64,000 nucleotides of DNA from Artocarpus heterophyllus (GCA_025403435.1 CM046327.1:9850218-9914217), one strand, 5' to 3'; positions 36,381 to 49,639 are shown, counted from the stretch's first letter. Notes: generated by a model from the sequence alone, not told the origin. Program-made: numbers and translations.

Positions 36381-36673
36381 AAATATCTCCATGTCTTCTA
36401 TAAATTGAGGGAAAATAATTCAATGTCCCCTTCGGAGACCTTTAGCAAAATGAGAAGAAGGCTACATGATTGAGCAATAATTTAGGGAGACAAGATTGAT
36501 AGAAGTAAGTATTGGTAAATTTTGAATGTTTCTTAGGAAGACTTGGTAAAAAAATACTAAAGTGGCATTTTTTTTTTAATGATCATAAACAACTTAGTAA
36601 TTTTAAATAGTCACATTTTATTCATTAAATTTTACAAAATCATGCCCATTAAAAATACGGGTGTTACAGAGGC

Positions 36674-36931
36674 CGATCCCTTGATAACTTCGTCACTGAT
36701 ACGAATCCTATAGGTAAATTGCTTTTTTTTTTCTTTTTTTTTTTTTACAGAAATGACAGGAAACAATCATGCAAAATAACTTGTCCTTTTGTTAATAAAA
36801 ACATGTTTCCAAAAGATATTACTTGATACTTCGACTAATTTCTTTCAAAACATTTTACTTTACTTACTTTGTATTTGAATTAGAAATCGAAAATAGTAGA
36901 AGTAATCATTATTTTATTGTCAATTATATAC
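36674..36931. other. Intergenic, nothing recognised
   Basis: Contains a C/T-rich T run near 36723-36746. No gene seen. Confidence 0.4.
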
Positions 36932-37090
36932 GTTGCTTGGCTCTAGTTAGAACCAATTGTATCTAATAAATAATTAGTGTATAAGCTCTAAATAATTATA
37001 GTAAAAAATAAAAAATTACTATAATATAAAATTTTCATATACTATAATATTTTTAACCAAATGGTTTTAGTCACTCCTCACAAACACCCC
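36932..37090. mobile_element. MITE family A, copy 5
   Basis: Starts 'gttgcttggctc' plus 'agttagaaccaatt' and ends 'accaaatggttttagtcactcctcacaaacacccc', with internal 'actataatataaaattttcatat' words like other family members. Confidence 0.55.
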
Positions 37091-37940
37091 AACAATATTT
37101 ACGTGGATACAAACAGAAGATTCCCTCATTATCATATCCCAAGTTTAGCGTTCAAGGGTGACGACTACAAAACCCCCTAGTGCATGTTCATATTAAAATT
37201 CTATATATGTATATTAAATTGCGCTTGAAAAAGAAATAAAAAAGAACGTTTGATACTTTTCAATGTGCAAAAAAGCCAGTGTACTATTACGTTGTCCTTT
37301 TTTTTTTTTTTTTTACATCTATTCGTCACTCCTTGACTTCTCCGTCAACATCCACTTCAAAAAAAAGAAACACGTGTATAATGCGCTTGCAAATGCACGT
37401 TGTTTGTTGAGATCTTTTTTCTTTTTTTCTTTTCCCATTTTCCCTATTGGCTCAAAAATAAAGATAAGTACAAAATAATGACGAGAAAAAGTATCCAATA
37501 AGTGTTTTATAAGATATCGTTTCGTATCTTATTTTATATTTTTGAAGATGGTACAATCTAATAGAATTAGGTAAGTGTCAATTTGGCTAAATACATGACG
37601 TTCTATAGTTAATTAAAATGATCCTTTCCCACATTATTTTGATTAATTTTAGTTAAAAATATTAATATATGATATCTTTATTTATAATATTTTTTTTATT
37701 TTTTAATACTTTATTTTTAAATATAATATATGAAATTTTTTTACTATTTAAGTTAAAATTATTTTGCTAAACATCACGTAAATTTTACCCAAAAAACGAA
37801 AATAAAACATAGAAAACAGCTGTGACACCTGTGAAAATAAAAAAACACGACAAAAAGTTTGATAGTTATTAAAGTGCATATATAAATCAAAGGAAATTAT
37901 AAAAAAAAAAAAAAAAAAAAAAAGGAAGAAGAAGGTGCAA
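37091..37940. other. Intergenic upstream of the PX gene
   Basis: AT-rich with T and A runs (a T run near 37298-37313, an A run at about 37899-37923). The PX promoter probably lies in the last few hundred bases, but no single box stands out. Confidence 0.4.
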
Positions 37941-37949
37941 AGTGCCATC

Positions 37950-38366
37950 AGCTGTAGCTTCAAATTCTTCCCACAAAGCACAAGAGCAGTGTGCGCTTCA
38001 AGACACTGGTAGAGAGAGGGCGAGAGAGAGAGCCCAAACGGATCAGACGATACGCAACGGTCGTGGCTCTGCTTACCCGGTCGTCTTGTGGGCTGCTCAC
38101 CTGTTTACCGTACGCTGTCGTTTTACTGCTGCAAATGACGACAAATCCGCCAGGTTAAGGTGTGTTCTTCTTCTTGCCCGGCTTTTCCGATCTGATCATC
38201 CCCAAAACCCTAGAGTCTCCTGTCCTCCAATCCCTCGGATTGCGAGGATTGAAGAGAGGTTTTCGTGATCGAATTGCCGCTCAATTTTGTTCGTAGAGGG
38301 GCCCGATCATCTGACGATCGCTTTCGATTCTTAGAGGGAGAAAATTTTAGAGAGAGAGATCAGAGG
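37950..38366 (+). other. Likely 5' leader and promoter-proximal region of the PX gene
   Basis: Much more GC-rich than the surroundings, with CT/GA-rich runs typical of plant leaders. It contains an upstream frame to 38268 whose stop overlaps a GTG in frame with the main gene. No conserved uORF peptide is recognised. Confidence 0.45.
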
Positions 38367-41300
38367 ATGCAGGGACGGAGTCCTCCGAAGCACAGGCACG
38401 ATGGGACTTCGCCACTGCCTCTCGGGATGGACTGGAGTCCTCCTCCGAGAAAATGGGTAAATTCTTTTCAAATTCTCGTTGACTTCAGTTTTCTACTATT
38501 TTTGCTTTTGACAAGTTCTTCACTTTTGTTAGGGTTTTTCTTTGTTGAGAGTTTTTGAGGTAGCTAATTGCTAATTACTTGTTTCGTTTTTTTTCCTTGT
38601 CAATTGTCTTGTAAATTCTCCGAATTTATGTTCATTGTTCTAATTTGATCTGATTCCTAGGTTTTACTTGTCATGATAATAATGGTGGCTGATTTACCTG
38701 AATAGCGATTAAAGCTCCCATCTTGTTTGTCAATATAGGGTTCACAAGCATGTCGAGGTTAATCTTATTTGTCACTATCTAAATCACATTTTCTTTCATT
38801 TCACGTTTTTTGTGCATAAATGTTGGTGATCAAAGTTTCTCTTGAAGCAATTCTACATTTAGAATATTTAAGATTGATTGAGATTTGAGAGTCATTGGAT
38901 TAGTGAGAAACTCCGTCATTAATTGTCTCTAACTACAGTCTTTAAATGGAAGATCCGGACTGACTTATGTACTAAATTCTCGCTGACAAGTATGATTGGT
39001 GGTAAAAATTTACCATTCGCCGTGAATTTGTGAGGTATGGTAAATGATATGAACTCTATGCATATCTCACTTATTATCTATTAAAAGGGGATGAGTTAAC
39101 TGTGACGCTACTTGATTGCTGGAATTTGGGAAAGGAATTGGTTCAGCCGGAATTACTCTGAGGCACTATAAAATAGTAAATGCACTGGGCCCTACAAGTA
39201 AAAATGTAGGTTTGAAATGATTTTCCATTCCTTCTGCAGCCGAGCCCGCTTTTTTTTGGGTAATAAAGTAACGGACGATGAAGGACTTAATTAGCTTCAC
39301 TTTTCATTTATAGCCAATTTTATGTCGTCATCTAATGCCTTTTACGCAATGTCATAGATGATTCTAAAGTTTCTAGTAAGCTTACGGTTGCTTGAATTGC
39401 ATAATAATTATAGCATTTCAATTTTTTGCAAGTTGGGTTTGAGATGACTACGAAAATTTAGGAAAATATTTGTATTGTTTTAAGCTTTGGTGAGGGCAGA
39501 AAAATTAAAACCATATTAACTTCAGTTCTGCTTCATCCTTGGTTACGTTTTCTCCCTTAAAGATAATCTCTATCCAACAATTCTAAAGTACCACTTTTCA
39601 ACAAATGAAATATATTCCTCCCATTACGTTTCTATTAACATATAGACTTTGCTCCCTATTAAGAGATCTCCTCATTGATAAGAATGAGTTTATCTTTTCG
39701 GCACTATTTTATGTTTCGTCTCTGTTTGGCTATACCTATTTCATCTTTTTCTTTTCAGTGTCATTGATTGAGCTATTAGAATTTCACAAATTTTACGTTT
39801 GGATCCCTCCCGCCCTCCTTTTCTCTATGCATTTCTATATCCAAATTTGAATTTTATTTCCTAAAACTCCAATTGTTTCTGCAGAATGGTCGAGACACAA
39901 TATGGCTGCATGATTCTCGTACAGGTTGGAGTTATTGTGTCACTATACCTTCCTGGGTTGTCCTTCCAAAGTCAAGAGATTCAGATCCTGTAGTGGTATT
40001 CAAATTGAATGAATCTCCAGTGTTTATCTATATCCAGGGTTAGATGTTGTTTTATGTCAGCTTTTGGGATCTTGTTTGATGATTCATTAAATTAATTTGC
40101 AACATCCGAGCCATATGCTGCTAGTTCGTATTGCTTCAACATAATACATGTTATTTCCTTGTCGCCATTGTTAATTTGCTTGTAACTATTAAAGTGTTTG
40201 GCAAGCATGGTTAGAACAAAATTTTTGGTTGAAAACATATAGCATGTGAGAGCTTTACGCAGCAACAACTTTTTGCTTTACTGTGTCGTGTGAGAGCTTT
40301 ACACTATATTTCAAAAGTTTCCATAATAGAATCTTCTTCTGTGTAATTGATTGTTACCAAAGTTAATCACTAAATCTAAGTTGCTTATGGAAATTAATGG
40401 GGCATTTATGTTTTGCAAAATTCCCCACATTGAAACTGTAGTCGGTTTAACAAACACAAACATTACAATTGAGTCCATAAACAATTGCACACATACGTTT
40501 GTAACCCGCAACAGAGATTTTCAAGAATTATTTTTAAAATGTTTGGTTCCCATACAATTTTATTAGGTTAGCGTGCATAAGACCTGAAATCTTGTTTTCA
40601 CGAGTTGCATTGCAATTTCTAATAAATTTATTCTATTAGATTTATCTTCTTGGATTTATAATCTATTTGATGTTTTTTTTTTTTTCAATGTTGTTATCTT
40701 TCTGGAAACATATCATATGTACCTTCACATTCTTTTTTTTTTTCCACATATTGTTTTTTTGACTATCTTGAGGGACAGTTCTACAGAGTTCATGTTGGTG
40801 TGCAATCACCAGAGGGGGTCACAACAACTCGTGGAGTACCGAGAAGATTCAATGATTTCTTGAAGTTATTCACTGAAGTAAGTCTGCTCTTTTCTCCTTT
40901 GCATCTTGGTTAATATGTAGTTCACACATTTCAGTTTGTAAATGGGCCAGGTTTTATGACATCTTTTCTTCTTTTTATACGATGTAATTTCTTCTTAATT
41001 ACCTTTTTTAGTTGCTCTTTCAGTGAAGGAATCGTTTGAACCTATCTTTTTTTGCAGCTTAAAAAGCTATTTCCCAAGAAAAATCTCCCATCAACCCCAT
41101 CCAAGGGACTACTGCGGTTGAAAAGCCGAACTCTTTTAGAAGAGGTAGGTAACGCCTTTTTACTTGAACCAGCATTAGCTGTAATTTCAAGTTCCTTCAT
41201 TGTACGATTCAGATATATGTCGTCTTACTTCCTCATTGTTTAATTCATCTACATTATTCTTTTGGACCATTTACATTCCTGGTCTACCTATTGCACTGAG

Positions 41301-44300
41301 TAAGGCACACTGGCACCCGTTGCATTTGTAAAAATGAGAAACCACTCATCTTCTAGATTTTGATATCTCCTCACTAAAAAGAAGTGGAGAAATCTCATAT
41401 AGAAAGATTTCAGGGCCAATCTTTATATATGCACACAAGCATCCCATACGTACCTTAATACATGTATATTTGTTTTGTTGCAGAGAAGATGCTCCTTAGA
41501 GGAGTGGATGACGAAGCTCCTGTCTGATATTGATGTGTCAAGAAGTGTTGTAGTGGCATCCTTTCTTGAACTTGAAGCTGCTGCTAGGTCATGTATGTGA
41601 CTTCCTGCTGCGTGATGTGCACCGTGAAATGTCTTTATTTTTTCTTTCATTGTGTTGTACTATGAGATGGGATGTCTAGGCCTCAGGTTTTTTGTTTTTT
41701 TTTTTTTTTTTATTCACACGTGTCCTGATACATATTCTTCTACCGCATCCTTCTCAGCATTCCAAGATGCAAACCCGCAGACTTCTGAAGCAAATTCCCA
41801 TGATTTCGCTACCCAGTCAAGCTTACGTACTATTGTCGGTAGTTCATCACTTGTGTCAGATTACGGCAATGACAGTGCTTATGAGATATCTGAAATGGGA
41901 ACTCCAAGGATAGGAAGGGATGACAATTCGGAACTTGGTTTGGAGGATCTGGCATTGGATGAGGATTTGACGGGCCCAATAGAAAAGCTTGTGAAGTATG
42001 GCATGGCTAATATTGATGAGGGACTATTTATGGGACAAACTATCTTAGAGCAGTTGGAAGGCCTTCCTCGGAATAAAGTGCATGCCAGACATATGAACAA
42101 TGTATTAGGGGGGGATACACATAATGGGAATAGTTCTAAAACTTCATTTTTATCTGGTTATGGGATGGATCTATTCTCTGAGCCTGAGCATGGTAAAGTA
42201 AATGCTCATACTCGCAAGCTCTCGATTGAGAGTGTAGGAAGTGATGTAAGTTCCCTAAGAGGTAGTGAAATGTCTAACTTTGGGATTCCAAATTCATCTG
42301 GAGATGGCTCTCTTGACCTTCTTGGAGGTGCTGAGGTTTCAAGCAGCATAGAAGTTCTTGGAAACTCTGAGTTGCATACTTCTACTGGTGGTCAGTTGGT
42401 TCTTCCGTTAGATCAGCGCCATAAAATGAGTAGGCTTCTGCTTACCATGCAGCGAAGATTAGTCACGGCAAAAACTGATATGGAGGATCTCATAGCAAGA
42501 CTAAATCAAGAAATAGCTGTGAAAGATTTCCTTGCGACAAAGGTAATTTCAAATGTGATATCAACCAGTTGGTCCAATTCAGTTTCGACCATCAATATTG
42601 CTAATGTCCTTATACATGAAACATAGCAAGTCTTCTGATGATGGTGTTTTCTTGTACTTAAAATATTTCATTTTTTAAAAAGACAGATTTTACAATCATG
42701 ATAAAGACTCTGCCATAAGCTTGTACTTGTCTTCTTTCTTAATAATCCGTATAGGCGTTTCTATGAAATACATAGAAGCATGCCATGCATTTTATCTTTA
42801 ATTGAATATTTTCACAGTTGGATGATAGCTAGCATCTGAATAGAAAAACAAAGAAAAAAAGAAGACGATATCTAGCAACATCTATGAAGTTCCAAATGTA
42901 GACAAATCTTTAAGTTCTGCTGACACATTGTATAAATCTTAAATATTGTGGACGGTGTTGTGATTCCATATCTGATGGGTATATTCAGGTCAAGGATTTG
43001 GAGGGGGAACTTGAATCTGATAGACTGAAAAGCAGAGAGAATCTGCAGCAAGCTATATTGATTGAGAGGGAAAGATTTACCCAAATGCAGTGGGATATGG
43101 AGGAACTTCGGCAGAAGTCGTTAGAAATGGAGTTGAAATTGAAGTCAAAATGTGAAAAGGTTTAGTGTGTGCCCTGTTTATCTTGTATTATATGTTTCAA
43201 TTTAATCATCTTAATGGTTTAATGTATTTGTAAATAAAACAATTCCAGGATGAGAAGTCATGCACAGAGTCGACAAATAATTCAACTATCCAGGAGAAAG
43301 ACTGTTTGCTGCTAGAGTTGGATTCTTCTAAACAGCAGCTTGGGATTTTGTCGAAGCAATATGAGGAGCTAGAAGCAAGGTCAAAAGCAGATCGAAAAGT
43401 CCTCGTGAAAGAAGTCAAATCTCTCCGAGGGTCACAAGCAACATTGGAGCATGAGCTCAGTAAATCACTTAATGAAAAGTCTGAAGCCGAGGTAGTTTAT
43501 TTTTTCTAATGTACGTTTTGCATTCAGGTTTACTTTGACACCAATCTGCCCAGTTTCAATAATGGGGGCGGGGCATATGTTTAAGTAGTTTTGCTTTCTA
43601 CCATTCAACTTGTTGACTTGTTTGACTTTATCTTGATAGCTATATTACTTAAGTTGGTTGAAATATCCATCAGAGAAAGGAACGAAGGCCTGTGACGCTT
43701 AAATTTGGGTGTTTTTTTCAGAAACTCCTTGAACTGGAGAAACAAAAGAGCAAGCGGGCAGAAAGTGCTAAGAAAAAGCTCCTGCATCAATGCAAGATTC
43801 TTTATCATCGACTTAATGAGTGCAATCCGATTTCACCTGCCAACAATGAAGATAAAGTCAGTTTACATCCTTCTTCGCCAAGGGAGGCTCTAGATTTGTT
43901 GAAAACATCAGATGACCAAATTAACTTCCTGCTTACGGGGGTAACAGTCTAAAATTCCCTTTTTACTTTCTTTTCTAAAATTTATAACTAATGATTTAAC
44001 ACTTGGTTGTTTCCTAGACGTATTTAAATTAAAAAGGATGTCAACAGCATCAGAAGAGAAGAAAAAAAAAAAAAAAAGCGTAGTTGGGTTTTATCAATTG
44101 TAGAAACTTATGAAATTGCTTCAATGGAAAACAATTGCGTGCAATATACATGGGAAAGGAGCGTGCCAAAATGGGTGAGGTTCAACTAGTTAAATTTGAT
44201 ACATTACTTAAAAGGCGGAATATATTCCTTTATTGCTGATGAAGCATGAAATTATGCTGCTTTTGTCTTTTCTTTGCCCGTAATTTCATGTTTCTTTTTT

Positions 44301-44548
44301 GGTGTGCCTTTTTTACCATCACTTACGGCAATTGTTTGACACTATTTTATCAGGCCAAACTCTTAACTCAAGAAAACGGAGCCTCAGCTCCCGATCTTGA
44401 CGAAGAGCAAGAAACAATGATTGAAGATGAAACAACGGCGGATGATGAATTGAGGAAGATGTTAGCGAATATCTTTATTGATAACGTAAGATTAAGAAAA
44501 CAGGTTAAATCTGTTTTACAAGGAGACCCTCCTGAAGAATTATCTTAA
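38367..44548 (+). CDS. EREL1: PX-domain endosomal Rab effector (EREX/EREL family), 10 exons
   Basis: Coding exons: 38367-38456, 39885-39995, 40779-40877, 41058-41144, 41484-41592, 41758-42542, 42989-43159, 43249-43491, 43722-43940 and 44354-44548. All have GT-AG borders and consistent phase, giving 702 residues. The N-terminus ([11 protein letters not shown] at 20-30) is the conserved start of plant EREL1-type proteins, which fixes the start; the frame stays open upstream without another conserved Met. A PX domain spans about 45-165, with the phosphoinositide-binding RRF at 89-91. An acidic, Ser-rich middle (about 166-380) precedes long coiled coil (about 390-610). Known family role: binding GTP-Rab5 and phosphatidylinositol 3-phosphate on endosomes in vacuolar protein transport. 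The assignment to EREL1 rather than a paralogue is less certain than the family. Confidence 0.9.
40194..40312. mobile_element. MITE family A fragment in PX intron 2
   Basis: Starts 'gtgtttggcaagcatggttag' and contains two 'gtgagagctttac' blocks. The right terminal arm is not clear. It lies wholly inside the intron between exons ending 39995 and starting 40779. Confidence 0.6.
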
Positions 44549-44797
44549 GATGAGTTATTAGAAAAGATGAGACAGTGATGAACATGGTTTTTCAAGTATG
44601 ATCACAGCTATCCCGGGTTTGTATAACGGTTCAGGTCGATGATCATCTCCTGTTTCGCTTCCAGATAGAATTCATATGTTCCATATAGTTGACTTGCAGA
44701 AACAACCGTGACCTTAAGTTACAGATAATACAAAATCTTACAGAAAATCGCTCCTTTACAACCGTGTTACTTTACTTGTTATTTTTTGTGAATGTTG

Positions 44798-44803
44798 AAT
44801 AAA
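44798..44803 (+). terminator. Candidate poly(A) signal of the PX gene
   Basis: AATAAA lies 250 bases after the stop codon, a plausible distance for a plant 3' end. T-rich sequence follows. Confidence 0.4.
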
Positions 44804-44939
44804 GGGGGGAAGGGAAAAGGAAAGATGTTACTGAGAATTGCATTCAGGTTTGCTCGTTAAATTGTATCCATTTCATTTATATGATGATCTTGTCGTTGTT
44901 TGATCTCCTAATTCATGCCTCCATCCAGCCTCTTTCAGA

Positions 44940-45800
44940 GTTCGTATTTTTATTTCTACCCAAAATATTAATAATAGTCGTAATAATGTTGTCGTTTTTC
45001 ATGTTTTCGTTGTTTTAATACGAAAGTCGTTTACTGCTGTCGGTGTCGTTGTATGTAATTGCTGTCGTTTTGGTTATTTTGTTAAAATTGATATCGTTGT
45101 CGTTTTAAAGTTCAAACGAAAGCAAGTTAGTATGTGCACAAATGACATGTCGTTGGCTTATTAAAACTGCAAACTCGGGTGCCGTGATCTTTGTGGTGTC
45201 GTGTTTTGATGTTCTCGAGATTCTTAGAAAAATGTTAATGTGGATTTTCATGTTTTCGTTCAAATGACATGTTGCTTGGTTTATTAAAACTGCAAACTCT
45301 AGCGGCGTGATCTTTGTTTGTCGTGTTTAGACGTTGTCGTGATTTTTTGAAAAACGTCAATGTTGTTTTTCATGTTTTCGTACATTATATTATGACGTCG
45401 ATTTTTGAAATCACTGTCGTTTTGGTTAGTTTGTTAATTGATATTGTTGTCGTTTTAAACTCAAAACGAAAGCAAATTTTTTTTGTCGATAAAAAAGCGA
45501 CAGCAAATTTGCATGTATACAAATGACGTCCATTGGTTTATTAAAACTGCATTCTCTAGTGCCGTGAAATTTGAGGACTCGTGTTTTTGGATGTTATCGT
45601 GATTTTTGGTGTTTATGCTGTTTGATTACGGATGTCGTTTTTTGCTCTCCATCGTCTTTTGTTATTTTGTTCATTGAAATTGTTGTCGTTTTTAAACTCA
45701 AATGGAAGCAATTTTTTTGCATGTTTAGTACAAATAACACGTCACCAGAAACAAAAGGTGCAAATGACAAGTCGTTTGATTTATTAAAACTTTTAAAGAC
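44940..45800. repeat. Tandem repeats of a TGTCGTTTT-rich unit between convergent genes
   Basis: The block 'caaatgaca.gtcg.tggtttattaaaactgc' occurs near 45138, 45265, 45520 and 45768. It is followed in most copies by 'a.ctct.g.gccgtgatctttg', then 'tcgtg.ttt', and by 'gttgtcgttttaaactcaaa' segments. Spacing is irregular (about 130-255 bp), so units are partial or rearranged. The CpG-containing 'tgtcgtt' word recurs about 20 times. Short frames here are repeat artefacts. Confidence 0.7.
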
Positions 45801-46495
45801 GAAAGAGAAAAAATCACTACCTGCTCCCTGCACCCCTCAGATTAATTACTACCTGGGTTTAAGACAAGTTTTCTTGATTTTTCCCCCTAGACTGGATCAT
45901 TCAACACCAGTTAACACGTCTAAAGTGCTGAACAGCTGCTAAAAGTGGACATGAAATTACGATTTTGCCATAATGGAAGACCATTTGATTGATAAGAATA
46001 ATCCAATCTCTACGAATAACGTTCTCCATCCGTTCTTCTAAACTGTCAATTGTACATAACAATAGCCTACGAATGACACAATACGAAAGAAAGATTACAC
46101 CCCTTTATCTTAAAACACGTGATTGTTGGTTGCTCAAGCATCATTTCTTCTTCGTAGTCAGCCCAAGCAAGCATCAAGCTCTGACTCATCTGCAACAAAA
46201 ACAATTGGCCAATCAAGTTATTACATGTGGCACACTGCACAGATCTTCGTGGATACATCTAATGATGTATTTTATAGAAAGTAAAACTCTAATCTTATCT
46301 CTTATACCAACTCCTAAGTTGTCATTAGTTCATTAATAGTTGTAATCTATTGATATAACAGTCTTTTAAACATCAGCATGACAAGTTATAAATTGATAAT
46401 CAAGTTGAAATTAGAGTGGTGTCTATAACATTTTTCATTTATAAATAACATTTGAATTATATAATAAGGAAAATAAAGGGTGTACCTCATTCTCC
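45801..46495 (-). other. Intergenic and probable APRT 3' untranslated region
   Basis: A GT donor directly after the APRT stop (the - strand sequence 'gag|gtacacc' near 46486) and an acceptor-like 'gcag' near 46184 suggest a spliced 3' untranslated region. No other gene seen. Confidence 0.35.
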
Positions 46496-49369
46496 TCAGC
46501 AACAATGATCCATCTGGCGTGGCTCCACAAGAATGTAAAGTGGCTTTCCGTTAAGCCTGCACTGTCCCTGAAAGTGTAACCAACTGTCAAAGCGGAGCAG
46601 CTAAAATTGATGTAAATCAGTATGAGTGCTACTGGTTTAACAGGCAAAACCTTTTTTTTTAGGGGAACAGGCAAAACTTTTAACATCGTCATGTCATTTA
46701 TTTCTCATTAAAAAAATAAATGGGTCTTTTGGTATGAACTAAAACAGGAAATGTTCTATCTCAAACGGCAGAAGTCCTTCAATTAGATTAGGAATCTAAG
46801 AACATCAGAATTTTCTCTTTACATTAGTTAAATCACCATCACCCGCTCTAGTTCTTATACTAGAACTCTTGCCTTTTTTACTATATATACTCTTTGCCGC
46901 AAATAAAACTATAAATATAACCATCATACCAATTGTCACTGCCAATTAAAATGTCACCATGAACACAGATTAACTGTCAATGTAACTAGTGTGCTTATTT
47001 CAACAATATTCATATATGTAACAATCATAGCGATGATTGTATTTCCTAGATACATTATTTAAACAATTAGAATGCTGATAACTACAAAAAGAAACTTCAA
47101 CTATTGTGACCATTTGTATGCACTACGGGGCTACGCTACCAGTATCCTCAGAAAGAACACATAGAAGAATTTCCACACTTCAAGTTGAAATGATTGTCCT
47201 TTTCGCAATAACCCAATTATTTAAAAAGGTATTCTTGAAACACATGCATATTATGTACATTGAAAGAGGCTTGCCACTGTTCCAGCTTGCTAATTTGCCT
47301 TGATGCTACAACAAACTCATTTAGTTGTGAAATAAATGCATGCATGGTTTGGTAGGCCACTAAACAGTACCATTGGTGTCCTAACCAACATGATGTAGAT
47401 TGATGGTCCATGAGAATAATTTACTAGTGCAACACAAGTTATCAATCATATTCGCTCCATTCATAAGACTCCCGCTTAAATGAGCATCAAGAAAATCTAA
47501 AATTGTTGAAGTCATACCTTCCCCTCAGGCAACCCAATAACACAAGCACACTCAACCACTTCTGCGCCCGCACGTTCTAGTCAAGAAGAATTGGGACACG
47601 TTTATCTCAGGTTTGATAAATGATCAATAGAAGAAAACAAAGTGAACAAAAGATTTTAACAGCTAAGGAAACGCCATTCACTCACCTAGAAGTCTAATTG
47701 CCGCTGAGAGCGTCCCACCGGTCGCTACCAAATCATCGATCACCAGCGTGCGTTCACCGGGCTGAACGGCACCAACATGCATCTCCAGACAGTCGGTTCC
47801 ATACTCCAACTCATATTCCTCTGAGATAACTTTACCTACACATACCACAGGATAAAAAGAGTCAAATTTGAGTCACAAAACTGTCATGACCTTTTGGACC
47901 AGGATGTTCCAATTAAACTAAGCGATGTGTTCGATGTAACAATTACATAGGTCAAATTTAAAAGAAATAAAAATTGAAGAAAAAATATTATCTGCCCTAA
48001 ATGAAAATATAACCCCCAAACCCTACATAAACTCTCCATTAACTGTAGCCTAAGCAGCAGCCCAAATAACATTGACAAACAATTCACCTCAATTTAATAA
48101 CTAGTTCAGAGCACATAGACCAAGTGAAATTAACCAATTAGCTTCTTAATTTCAGTTTCATAGCACATCTCCAGTTTTCACATCATGGTCAATGTTAGTT
48201 TACCAATTCTCCCAAAAACTTAAGCCATTAGAGGCAGGCTTTGACGTGAGAACCTCCTCTCAAGATGCCATTCTAATTTATCGATTCTCCCAAAAGCTTA
48301 AGCTCTTAGGAGGTGGCCAACGGTAGTTTTATATTTTAACAATCATCGTATAGAAGAAGGCATACATTACCGGGCAACTTTTTTGGTTTACGTAAAGGAA
48401 CAAACTTGGCACCAATAGCCAAGGCAATTGAAGGACCAAACATGAACCCTCTAGCCTCCACCCCTACAGTTATCAGATTCTTCCATAAGATGTATGCAAA
48501 ATTAAAGAACAAAAAAAGATAATCAATATATCATGGAATTCCCATCCTAGACACTACAATCTCCATCACCAAACACCAACAAAAGACAAATATTGAATGA
48601 CTTCAATGCCTATAAGAAAATAAATAAATAAACAGAAATAGAACCACGAGCCCTACTTCTCCCCTCTCGTTGAGGGTTCATAAAAGCTTCAATTTTTCGC
48701 ATCAGCAAAAAGGTGATTTTTTCTTGTACAGAAAAATAAAGACAGGTTTCTGTCTCACATTTATTTACAAGTACTATTAAAAATTTTAAAGATAATGAAG
48801 GCATAACATATGCCCACATTTCAAACTACAAATGGATAAAACACTATAAACCATTAGAGTACGGCTCAAATAGTAATATAATGTTTTTTATATTTACATA
48901 CAAGGAGAGAGAGAGATGTTTGTTACCGGCAACAACAGAGATATCCATGTCTCTGTAGCGATCAACAAAGATGTCCACCGTATTCTTGAATGCCTTGTGA
49001 TCCAGCAACAACGTCGTTATGTCTTGAAACATTATTCCTGTACAACGTTAAAGAAAAAAAAAACACAAACAAATAATGAAACTTCTTTAAAAAAAAAAAA
49101 AATCACGTGTTAGATGAAACTTCCACAGAGATTCCAAGACAGAAGAACAAAAATGTAGTACCCCTCCCCTTAAAATATATATATATATATATATATATAC
49201 ATAAAACAACACACTCCATAGGAGATAATGGGTTAAAAAAATAAAATAAATAAAAGTAAAAATAGAAAGAAACCAAACCTTGTTTTGGAAAGTGAGGAAC
49301 GACCCTGATAGCTTCAGAAATGGCTTGAAGCCTTGGGTCTCCTTTGAGTCCATTCTCTGCAGCAAACAT
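46496..49369 (-). CDS. APT: Adenine phosphoribosyltransferase, 6 exons
   Basis: Coding exons, in transcript order: 49369-49279, 49037-48927, 48463-48371, 47835-47686, 47576-47518 and 46567-46496, all with GT-AG borders and consistent phase, giving 191 residues. The enzyme joins adenine to PRPP to give AMP; plant forms also act on cytokinin bases. Visible marks are PGIMFQDI-like [13 protein letters not shown] near 29-41, VEARGF at 68-73, and the PRPP-binding loop [11 protein letters not shown] at about 129-139. The product ends with 'KPLYILVEP' and a short tail. Length and N-terminus ([14 protein letters not shown]) fit plant APT3/4/5-type cytosolic enzymes, not the longer plastid-targeted type. 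The frame is open upstream but Lys-rich and not conserved. Introns hold a (TA)n run at 49174-49199. Confidence 0.92.
49174..49199. repeat. (TA)n microsatellite in APRT intron 1
   Basis: About 12 TA units 80 bp inside the intron; likely polymorphic. Confidence 0.9.
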
Positions 49370-49639
49370 TTTCTTTTCTCTTTTTTTTTTTTTTTTGTTA
49401 TCTCTCCCTGTTTCTGGCTTTGGCTCTCCCTCTTGTGTGTTAAAATGGACTTTTGGTGGTGTTTTATTGCAAAAGATTTCGGTTTTTCCTATGTTATTAT
49501 AAAATCTTCCTTGGATTGGGTTTCTGGGTTTTTCTTTTTCTATGACACAGAGCTCTCTACTAGGCTTTTTTTTTTTTTTCCCTCTCTGCTCAAATTTTTT
49601 AACCTTTAGAACTGAGTGATAAGAGCTGAAAAAGCTCAA

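Larger units (their letters stand above)
25676..36668 (-). mobile_element. Old solo LTR interrupted by the LOG-carrying element
   Basis: The outer ends, TGTAACATCCC at 25676 and CGGGTGTTACA at 36668, are flanked by perfect GAGGC duplications (25671-25675 and 36669-36673). With the nested element and its 5-bp duplication removed, the LTR is about 2.8 kb. It carries the family's conserved block at 26270-26480 (compare 28800-29010). The orientation is -, inferred from which end carries the 'gttaca' form. It belongs to the same broad LTR family as the element that later jumped into it. Confidence 0.9.

Noticed and set aside
47224..47290. Alternative last APRT exon with a 'GGCAAGCCTCTT' word
   Set aside because: The correct frame and phase give an early stop and lose the conserved KPLYILVEP ending, which the exon at 46496-46567 supplies in phase.
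49370..49639. In-frame N-terminal extension of APRT
   Set aside because: Open by chance: Lys-rich low-complexity sequence from T runs on the + strand. The start at 49369 matches the conserved N-terminus of short plant APRTs.
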